A stretch of 9,949 nt of DNA from Myxococcales bacterium (GTDB taxonomy: Bacteria; Myxococcota; Polyangia; Polyangiales; Polyangiaceae): the NCBI GenBank assembly GCA_020430865.1, contig JAGQIY010000900.1:1-9949 (forward strand). The letters run 5' to 3'. Within the stretch, counting starts at the first letter, position 1. The number at the start of each line of letters is the position of its first letter. The position numbers and the translations under genes were made by a program. This document shows positions 1-5,349 of the stretch, piece by piece. Below the pieces are notes generated by a model. That model was not told where the DNA came from. It made no database searches and saw only the letters and a list, made by a program, of their open reading frames with translations.

Positions 1-1325
1 CCATCGGACTCTGGAATCACGATTGGCCCGTCGGGACCATCGTCGCCTCCGCCACGTGCTGCCAGCACGCCGACGATCGCCAGACCGAGAACACCCAGCA
101 CCGCGACCAAGCCAATCACGAGACCCTTGTTCCCACCACCGCCGCTCGTTTGAGCCGGCGGAGGCGGAGGCGGCAATACCGCGGGTGCTGCGCCCATTGG
201 CGGGCCGCCCATCGGGGGACCGCCCATCGGCCCGCCGCCCATACCACCGACGGGAGGACTCGCGGGACCTGCACCCATCGCGCCGAAATCGGGCGCCGCA
301 GCCATCGCCGCGGTGTGCGCGCTTCCGACATCTTCCCCTGCGGAAACCGGTGGTTGCTCCACGGTGACGCCGCCGCCTCCGGAGAGCTCGGAGAAGAACG
401 CCACCGCCGTCGGCTGTCGCTCCTCACGGTCCTTGCTCAGCGCGCGCATGATTGCCGACTTCATGTTCGGCGGCGCGGAGACCTGCTGGGCCGAGGCCTC
501 GAAGGGCGTCGGCTGTGCCGTCATGTGCTTCGTCGCCCACTCCCAGGGCGTGTCGGCGTCGAAGGGCAGCTTGCCGGTGAGCATCTCGTAGGCCATGACG
601 CCCAACGAGTAGATGTCGCTGCGCTGATCGAGTTCCTTACCGGTGAACTGCTCCGGGCTCATGTACGGCGGGGTACCAAGCACCATGCCTTGTTGAGTTA
701 GCTTCGCTTCCTTCTGCGCGTCAGCCGACTCACTCCGCGCCGCGATACCGAAGTCCAGCACCTTGACGAAGTCCTTCTCACCGGCGCGCGTGGTCAGGAT
801 CACGTTCTCCGGCTTCAGGTCGCGGTGAATGACCCCCTGCTTGTGCGCCTCGTCGAGCGCGCCGCAGATCTGCTTCATCACCTTCAGCACGCGCTCGGGG
901 GGCATCGGCCCCTCCTCGACGATCTTGTCCAGCGGCGACCCGGAGACGAACTCCATGGCGATGTACAAGGTGCCATCTGCCATCGACCCGAAGTCGTAGA
1001 ACTTGATGGTGTTGGGGTGCTCGAGCTGCGCCACCGTTCCACACTCTCGGTGGAACCGAGCCAACACCGATGGGTCCTTGCTGAGGTGCGCGTGCAGGGT
1101 CTTCACGGCGACCTTGCGGACCGTGGAGCCCATCTGCTGCTCCCCCAGATAGACGATGCCCATGCCGCCCTCACCAAGCACCTTGGTGATGCGGTAGCGG
1201 CCGCCGACGACTTGCCCGACCAGCGGGTCCTCGCCCTCATCATGCGCCGCTGGGAGGATGGCCCCACAACCCGCGCAAAACCGCGCACCGTCTATGTTTT
1301 CGTGGTCGCACGCCTCGCACTTCAT
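1..1325 (-). CDS. Ser/Thr protein kinase with N-terminal zinc ribbon and C-terminal membrane segment (3' end cut by window)
   Basis: The frame reads from ATG at 1325 to the left edge without a stop, giving 441 residues, so the C-terminus is missing. Residues 3-20 form a CxxC...CxxC zinc ribbon (Cys 3, 6, 17, 20), which supports this start although no clear Shine-Dalgarno precedes it. The Hanks-type kinase domain spans about 44-315: glycine loop GEGGMG at 51-56, Lys75 in VAVK, Glu94 as the likely helix-C partner, HRDLKPEN at 167-174, DFG at 191-193 and SPE at 223-225. All catalytic residues are present, so it should be an active kinase that phosphorylates Ser/Thr on unknown partners at the inner membrane. 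Residues 318-399 are a Gly/Pro/Met-rich linker with GGPPMG repeats and a polyproline run. Residues 401-423 are a hydrophobic transmembrane helix, followed by the start of an extracytoplasmic part. The neighbouring lipoproteins give no clear substrate. Confidence 0.95.
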   Translation of the reverse strand, partial: MKCEACDHENIDGARFCAGCGAILPAAHDEGEDPLVGQVVGGRYRITKVLGEGGMGIVYLGEQQMGSTVRKVAVKTLHAHLSKDPSVLARFHRECGTVAQLEHPNTIKFYDFGSMADGTLYIAMEFVSGSPLDKIVEEGPMPPERVLKVMKQICGALDEAHKQGVIHRDLKPENVILTTRAGEKDFVKVLDFGIAARSESADAQKEAKLTQQGMVLGTPPYMSPEQFTGKELDQRSDIYSLGVMAYEMLTGKLPFDADTPWEWATKHMTAQPTPFEASAQQVSAPPNMKSAIMRALSKDREERQPTAVAFFSELSGGGGVTVEQPPVSAGEDVGSAHTAAMAAAPDFGAMGAGPASPPVGGMGGGPMGGPPMGGPPMGAAPAVLPPPPPPAQTSGGGGNKGLVIGLVAVLGVLGLAIVGVLAARGGGDDGPDGPIVIPESD

Positions 1326-1444
1326 GGCGCGCGTAGCGTGGCACGGTTGGTGGTCAAATGGCCACTGTCTCGACGGCGAGGCTCCAGCGACACTAAAAAC
1401 TCGGGGGTCTTGGCTCTCACGGGGCGATGGACGCTGATACGTGC

Positions 1445-1463
1445 GAATCCCCTATGGGGTCTC
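1445..1463 (-). terminator. Possible weak stem-loop downstream of the repeat-containing lipoprotein gene
   Basis: Ten bases after the stop codon of the lipoprotein gene, the minus-strand RNA can pair GAGACCCC with GGGGAUUC around an AUA loop (four G-C pairs plus weaker outer pairs and one mismatch). The outer pairs form only on the minus strand, which agrees with the direction of the gene. There is no U-tract, so a terminator role is a guess. The rest of the 1326-1472 gap shows nothing else I can support. Confidence 0.25.
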
Positions 1464-1472
1464 GGGGCTGGT

Positions 1473-2249
1473 TCACTTCCGTACCGCGCTTGCGTCCGAC
1501 GCGCCCGGAGCGCTTGCGTCCGACGCGCCCGGAGCGCTTGCGTCCGACGCGCCCGCCCCCGCATCCGCTGGAAGGGAGCTCGACCGCTCCTCCACCTGCT
1601 GCGAGGCCGGCGCCGACTTGAGCGAAGCGGCGACTGGCGGCAGCGGAGAGTCTGGAGGCCAGGGCAGCGAGCGCTGAGTGCCGGTCGCGCGATCGATGAG
1701 CACCGCGCGCGTCGCACGAGGGCTGGCAGGCACCCGAACGGCGAGGCTCACGTCCGCGCCTGCAGCCAGGCTCGGCGGCTCGTGCAGCGGCTTGCGCTTG
1801 CCGCTCGGCGGCTCCTCGGCTGCGAGCATTGGAAAATCGAAGCGCACCCGATCGACCAGCTCGCGGCCGATCCAGAGTTCGATGGCGAAGCGCCCCATGC
1901 GTCGGTCGGTGACCACCGGTTTTGGAAAGACGAGCTTCCTCACCCGCTCCACGCTCACCTCGCCATCCTGGTAGCGCAGCGTGTACTCCCACTGGTCCTT
2001 CAGGCTCAAGGGTTCGGGATCCGGAGCGGAGTCAGGGGGCAGCTCCTGAGGCGCTTCGGCCTCGCCCCCCCCGTCGAGAGGCAGCTCGACCGGCTTCGGA
2101 TCTCCGGTGCCCTCGGCAACGTGGTGATCGACGGTGACGCCGGGCGCCTGGACCTGGTCATCCACGCTTCGGGTGCCCGGGCGCGCTGAGCAAGCCGCTG
2201 CCAGGCCCAGCGTGGTGAGCACTGCAATCGATGCTCGAAGGCGAATCAC
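1473..2249 (-). CDS. Hypothetical lipoprotein with C-terminal 8-residue tandem repeats
   Basis: This 258-residue protein starts at GTG 2249; an in-frame TGA lies five codons upstream, so this is nearly the only start that keeps the signal peptide. Residues 1-20 are a lipoprotein signal: Arg at 3 and 5, hydrophobic core, lipobox LAAAC with Cys20. Ser at +2 would favour outer-membrane sorting under the E. coli rule, which may not hold here. Residues 21-83 are acidic and Pro-rich, likely unstructured. Residues 84-200 look like a beta-rich globular domain (DQWEYTLRY, FAIELWIGRELVDRVRF). Residues 233-255 repeat GASDASAP almost three times. I do not recognise the family. It follows the Cys-rich lipoprotein gene on the same strand after 76 bp, so the two may be co-transcribed, and it precedes the kinase gene by 147 bp. 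The envelope location is well supported; the function is unknown. Confidence 0.85.
   Translation of the reverse strand: MIRLRASIAVLTTLGLAAACSARPGTRSVDDQVQAPGVTVDHHVAEGTGDPKPVELPLDGGGEAEAPQELPPDSAPDPEPLSLKDQWEYTLRYQDGEVSVERVRKLVFPKPVVTDRRMGRFAIELWIGRELVDRVRFDFPMLAAEEPPSGKRKPLHEPPSLAAGADVSLAVRVPASPRATRAVLIDRATGTQRSLPWPPDSPLPPVAASLKSAPASQQVEERSSSLPADAGAGASDASAPGASDASAPGASDASAVRK
1487..1558. repeat. 24-bp tandem repeat, nearly three copies, inside a lipoprotein gene
   Basis: Copies at 1487-1510 and 1511-1534 are identical, and the third (1535-1558) matches for its first 21 bases. The period of 24 bp keeps the frame and encodes the octapeptide GASDASAP on the minus strand. Identity at every synonymous position points to recent duplication by slippage rather than selection on the peptide alone. 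Confidence 0.95.
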
Positions 2250-2325
2250 TCCGAGTCCGTGTCACGCTCGGGCGACGGCGTCCAGCTGCCCGCTCCAGCT
2301 CGAGCCGAACTTGGCACCGAACGAC

Positions 2326-3033
2326 TCAGTCGCAGAGGAAGCAGCCGCTCGGCCAGCGACCGCGGTCGCAGGTCTGGCGTCCAAAGGTGCCATCGCCGCA
2401 AGGACACGCGCGCGTCTGACCGTCTCTGCAACTCAACGGCTTGGGCTTCGGCTTCGGCTTCGGGCAGTCGCACGCTGACCAACCCCGGCTCTCGTCGCAG
2501 GTCATCGCGCCCTTCACGCCCCCAGGGCAATCGCACTCGCTGGCGAACGTCCCGTTGCACTTGCTGGCAACCACGCTCAGCGATGCTCGGTGCAGAACGC
2601 CGAACTTGTGATCTGGATAGGTGTCGTGCAGGCGCACCTCGACCGACCCCGTGGCCTTCGGAGTCAGCTCGATGCTCGTCGCGCCAGCAGGCACGTACTT
2701 CCACTCCCCCCAGTCGTTGTCGGGTTTCCCCGCGGGAACAATGGTCACCCAGTTCTTGCCAGAGGCGGGGTTCACCGCCTGGCTGAACGTCAGCTTCACG
2801 GACTCACCTTGATTGATGCTCGAGTGGCTCAGAGTGAAGCTCAATGCCGCTGCCACCGGCTGCGCCGGCTCTGGCGGAGGCTCGACGTTGAGCTGTGGAT
2901 CGGGCTGGGGAGCCGCCACCGGTTGCTCTGCCTGGGGCTGTTCTTGTTGGCTCTTGCAGGCAAACAACGCCAGCACCACCAGGCCAAGCACCCCAACACT
3001 CGTCGAACGCTTCTCACCAACTTCTAATCGCAT
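2326..3033 (-). CDS. Hypothetical lipoprotein: Ig-like domain plus two Cys-rich modules
   Basis: I chose ATG 3033, with a GGTGAG motif seven bases upstream. A GTG at 3045 adds four residues (numbering below is from that GTG, 239 residues) and cannot be excluded; a stop lies just above it. Residues 20-30 are the hydrophobic core and lipobox (LALFAC, Cys30, Lys at +2). Residues 31-66 are a Pro/Gln linker. Residues 67-160 look like an Ig-like beta-sandwich (INQGESVKLTFSQ, WVTIVPAG, WGEWKYVPAGATSIEL, VEVRLHD). The tail has 12 cysteines arranged as two similar modules, CxC-x9-C-x8-C-x1/2-C, at 171-194 and 214-238, separated by a KPKPKPKP stretch. The even cysteine count suggests disulphides outside the cytoplasm. 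Similar Cys-rich tails occur in myxobacterial surface proteins (general knowledge). Function is unknown. The gene is divergent from the lipoprotein gene at 3176 and upstream of the one ending at 1473. Confidence 0.87.
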   Translation of the reverse strand: MRLEVGEKRSTSVGVLGLVVLALFACKSQQEQPQAEQPVAAPQPDPQLNVEPPPEPAQPVAAALSFTLSHSSINQGESVKLTFSQAVNPASGKNWVTIVPAGKPDNDWGEWKYVPAGATSIELTPKATGSVEVRLHDTYPDHKFGVLHRASLSVVASKCNGTFASECDCPGGVKGAMTCDESRGWSACDCPKPKPKPKPLSCRDGQTRACPCGDGTFGRQTCDRGRWPSGCFLCD

Positions 3034-3075
3034 CGGCTCACTCACCCGCTAACAGGAGCAGTTGTCCGTTACTTC

Positions 3076-3118
3076 TAGGCTATCCGAGTCGTCGCCAGCG
3101 TTCAGCTGGTATAGGCTA
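3076..3118. promoter_or_regulatory. Operator-like module in the divergent intergenic region
   Basis: Two copies of TAGGCTA lie at 3076-3082 and 3112-3118. Between them is a perfect dyad, CCAGC (3095-3099) and GCTGG (3105-3109) with a 5-bp spacer. The position between two divergent lipoprotein genes suits a shared regulatory site. No convincing -35/-10 pair was found, so the promoters themselves are not placed. The motifs are short and could be chance. Confidence 0.3.
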
Positions 3119-3175
3119 GAAACGATGTCTTCTGACTCGTGCGCTGACCGCCGTCGCGACGCCGACCCGGTCCCA

Positions 3176-4243
3176 ATGACGGGCGCAGCGACGCAATCCG
3201 CATGCACGTTGGGTCGAATGACCCTGTTCATCGCCCTCGCCTGGCTCGGCGCGGGCTGCGGCTCGGAGTCCCATCCGCCCCCCATCGGTGGCAACGGAGG
3301 CGCCAGCGACGGAGGCACGGCGGGCATGAGCTTCGGAGGCAGCGCCAGCGGCGGCAGCGCGGGTAGCGCGAGCGCCGGGACCCACGGCGGAGGCAGTGCC
3401 GGCGCGGCTGGCAGCGGCGGGGTCACCCCGCTGGTCACCTTCGATCCGACGCGCGTCTACGTTCAGGGCAAGAACCTCGCGGGTGACTGTGGCACCTGGG
3501 TCGTCGCCTTGCCAGAAGCGCCTGCGGAGCTCTCAGGTTCATTTCCATGTGATAATAACGAACTCGCGATCCGGTCGAGCGACGGCGCCCTCGCCTACCG
3601 CGCGACGGCCGGCGACTACCGGCTGTGGGAGACGGACTTCGTCTCCGCTGGCTTCCCACCAAATCCGGAGACCAACGACGTTCCGCTGCCGGAGCCCGAC
3701 GGCTGCGTGGTGGTCGCTGAGTGGTTCGAGGAAGGCAGCGCAGAACGGGTGGTGCGCTGCGACGACGGGCGCTTCATGAGGAGCGATGGCGAGGTCGAGC
3801 TGGAGGGAGACACGCTGGTCGCCGTAGGCAAGGACGGCGTGTACCTGACCGCCAGCGACAGCATGTTCACGCTCCGCCGATCGAGCGGCAAGACGCCTGT
3901 GGATCTCGGCGGCCTCAGCCTGGTCCCATCGGACGTCGGACATGCGCGCGCCTTCGGCGAAGGCTTCCTGCTGCTCGAGCGCCCACTCAGCACGACTCCC
4001 GCTGCGGCGCTTCGCGTGGCGCCCGATGGTTCCGTGACTCGGCTCGCGGACTACCCGCCGATCCCTGGAACGACGAGCCTCCAGAGCTGCCTGCTCGAGC
4101 CGAGCGGCGTCGCGGTGTGCCTGGGCAGCAACCAGTCCGCAGCCGCGATCTCGCGCTTCGATGCCGAAGGCACCAGCGAGGTGATCTACACCGAGAGCGC
4201 TGGCCTTTACCTGGATCAGGCCCGGCTCTTCACGGGCCCTTGA
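3176..4243 (+). CDS. Hypothetical lipoprotein with Gly/Ser/Ala-rich linker and beta-rich domain
   Basis: This is the only plus-strand gene. The start is uncertain: the frame is open from TTG 3062, with ATGs at 3125, 3176 and 3218, none with a good ribosome binding site. ATG 3176 gives the most usual lipoprotein signal: 355 residues, Arg14, a hydrophobic core and lipobox LGAGC with Cys28. ATG 3125 would add 17 mostly charged residues, and 3218 would leave no positive charge. Residues 37-82 are a Gly/Ser/Ala-rich tether of a kind common on Polyangiales surface lipoproteins. The rest, to 355, is globular with repeated short beta-type stretches (YRLWETD, DGRFMRSDGEVEL, DGVYLTASDSMFTLRR, APDGSVTRLADYP), which suggests a beta-propeller-like fold; this is inference. 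Cys pairs in this part could form disulphides. I do not recognise the family. The gene converges on the pseudouridine synthase gene. Confidence 0.85.
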   Translation: MTGAATQSACTLGRMTLFIALAWLGAGCGSESHPPPIGGNGGASDGGTAGMSFGGSASGGSAGSASAGTHGGGSAGAAGSGGVTPLVTFDPTRVYVQGKNLAGDCGTWVVALPEAPAELSGSFPCDNNELAIRSSDGALAYRATAGDYRLWETDFVSAGFPPNPETNDVPLPEPDGCVVVAEWFEEGSAERVVRCDDGRFMRSDGEVELEGDTLVAVGKDGVYLTASDSMFTLRRSSGKTPVDLGGLSLVPSDVGHARAFGEGFLLLERPLSTTPAAALRVAPDGSVTRLADYPPIPGTTSLQSCLLEPSGVAVCLGSNQSAAAISRFDAEGTSEVIYTESAGLYLDQARLFTGP

Positions 4244-4253
4244 CGCTTCGCAG

Positions 4254-4267
4254 GTGTTGAAAAACAC
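4254..4267 (+). terminator. Short hairpin with GAAA tetraloop after the plus-strand lipoprotein gene
   Basis: GTGTT at 4254-4258 pairs with AACAC at 4263-4267 around a GAAA loop, 11 bp after the lipoprotein stop codon. The GNRA-type loop stabilises a short stem on the plus-strand RNA. No U-tract follows, so at best it is a weak or factor-assisted terminator or a 3'-end protecting hairpin. Confidence 0.3.
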
Positions 4268-4353
4268 GCCTCGATGCACCTTCCGGGCGCCTCCCTGCTC
4301 ACTTTCGTGGTGTTCTGTCCGAGCAAGCGGGCTCAATCCGCGCGGATCAGCAC

Positions 4354-4390
4354 GCAGGCTGCTGGAAGACGCAGTTTCTCGGCAGCCTGC
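4354..4390 (+). terminator. 17-bp imperfect hairpin between convergent genes
   Basis: Bases 4354-4370 pair with 4374-4390 around a GCA loop. The outer nine pairs (GCAGGCTGC with GCAGCCTGC) are perfect; the inner eight hold one A-C mismatch and three G-U wobbles on the plus strand. On the minus strand those wobbles become mismatches, so the structure favours the plus-strand transcript coming from the lipoprotein gene. The 3' arm touches the first base of the stop codon of the pseudouridine synthase gene. No U-tract is visible. It could be a bidirectional terminator or the remnant of a palindromic repeat. Confidence 0.5.
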
Positions 4391-5349
4391 TAGGGCGCGC
4401 CGAGAGGTTCCCCACCGAGTCGGCTCCACCACTCCTCGAGGGTTTGGGGGAGAGGGCAGGCTACCTGCCAGGTGCTTCCCGCGTGCGTCACGCCGACGTA
4501 GCGCGCGTGCAGCGCGATGCGCGAGAGCTCGAGCACATTGCCACGTGGCAACGTCACCGCAGCCACCCCGCCGTACAGCCCGTCGCCGAGCAACGGCGCG
4601 CCCGCGTGAGCGCAGTGCACCCGGATCTGGTGCGTGCGGCCAGTCTCCAGGCGGAACTCGAGCCACGCTGGCTGAAGCGGCACCAGTTCGCGGCCACGAC
4701 GCACCGAGAGGACGGGCGCGCCAGGGGGCAGCGTGGCCAGGACGCGATAGTGAGTCAGCGCAGGCTTCGCGCCGCGCCCACCGACGCGACGCTTGCCCCG
4801 CTCCCCGAGACCGATCGCGCCGCTCCACTTGCCGTTGCCCTGCTCGGGAAGCGCACCCACCACGCCGATGTAGCGCCGCTCGATGGCTGCCCTGGCTCGC
4901 AGCTCATGAGCCAGCTGCTTCGCGGAGTCGGTCGCCAGCAGCATCACGCCACTGACCCGCGCATCCAGACGGCTCATCGCATGGAGACGCTGGCCGAGCG
5001 TCGCCTCGAGACGGCTGAGCAGCGAGTCCCGACTGCGCTGATCCGGCTCCGTGGGCAAGCCGCTCGGCTTGTAGGCAGCCACGAGCCCCCAGCGCTGGTC
5101 GAGGACCCGAGGCTGCTCGTCGGTGTTCTCCGCGCGCTCTCCAAGCTCCAAGCGTTGCCCTACGGCAATCCACCGGTCCAGCTCGTCCTCCAGCAGCCGC
5201 CGACCGTCGAGAAAAACGCGCCCCTCGCTCAGCGCCGCGGCCAGGTGGAGCTCGTCCTTCGACCAGAGCTCCCCGGCGGCGCTCAGCAGCTCTCTGAGCG
5301 CGTCGCCGAGACGCACCTCGGCGTTCACCGTGAGCCCGTGTCGCGCCAT
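4390..5349 (-). CDS. RluA-family RNA pseudouridine synthase
   Basis: This 319-residue protein, from ATG 5349, should convert specific uridines in rRNA or tRNA to pseudouridine in the cytoplasm. Residues 1-70 resemble a diverged S4-type RNA-binding domain (LSEGRVFLDGRRL at 40-52). The catalytic domain begins near 88 with YKPSGLPT at 93-100. The catalytic motif is SRLDARVSG at 126-134 with Asp129; the family usually has HRLDxxTSG, so the His and Thr positions are changed, while Asp and the RLD/SG core remain. The third hallmark, RLETGRTHQIRVHCAHAG with LLGDGLYGG, is at 233-261 and is intact. Length and motif order fit a single-domain RluA/RluC/RluD-type enzyme, but the target base cannot be told from sequence. 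Its ATG overlaps the stop of the upstream PEP-utilising-like gene (TGATG), which implies translational coupling. Confidence 0.93.
   Translation of the reverse strand: MARHGLTVNAEVRLGDALRELLSAAGELWSKDELHLAAALSEGRVFLDGRRLLEDELDRWIAVGQRLELGERAENTDEQPRVLDQRWGLVAAYKPSGLPTEPDQRSRDSLLSRLEATLGQRLHAMSRLDARVSGVMLLATDSAKQLAHELRARAAIERRYIGVVGALPEQGNGKWSGAIGLGERGKRRVGGRGAKPALTHYRVLATLPPGAPVLSVRRGRELVPLQPAWLEFRLETGRTHQIRVHCAHAGAPLLGDGLYGGVAAVTLPRGNVLELSRIALHARYVGVTHAGSTWQVACPLPQTLEEWWSRLGGEPLGAP

Noticed and set aside
1352..1357. TTGACC on the minus strand as a -35 box for the kinase gene
   Set aside because: No acceptable -10 box lies at the right distance, and the implied start would be almost at the ATG.
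1487..1558. Short repeats as a CRISPR-like array
   Set aside because: The 24-bp units are directly adjacent with no spacers, stay in frame and encode a peptide repeat in a lipoprotein.
825..2189. Long open frame on the plus strand (454 codons)
   Set aside because: It runs antisense across the kinase, an intergenic gap and a lipoprotein with clear motifs. Its product is low-complexity and Arg/His/Leu-rich, typical of a shadow frame in high-GC DNA.
1473..3045. The two minus-strand lipoproteins as one gene broken by a frameshift
   Set aside because: Each has its own signal peptide and lipobox, and an in-frame stop lies just before the second gene's GTG.
3539..4828. Long open frame on the minus strand (429 codons)
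   Set aside because: It overlaps the plus-strand lipoprotein antisense and the pseudouridine synthase in another frame. Both of those have recognisable signals; this product has none.
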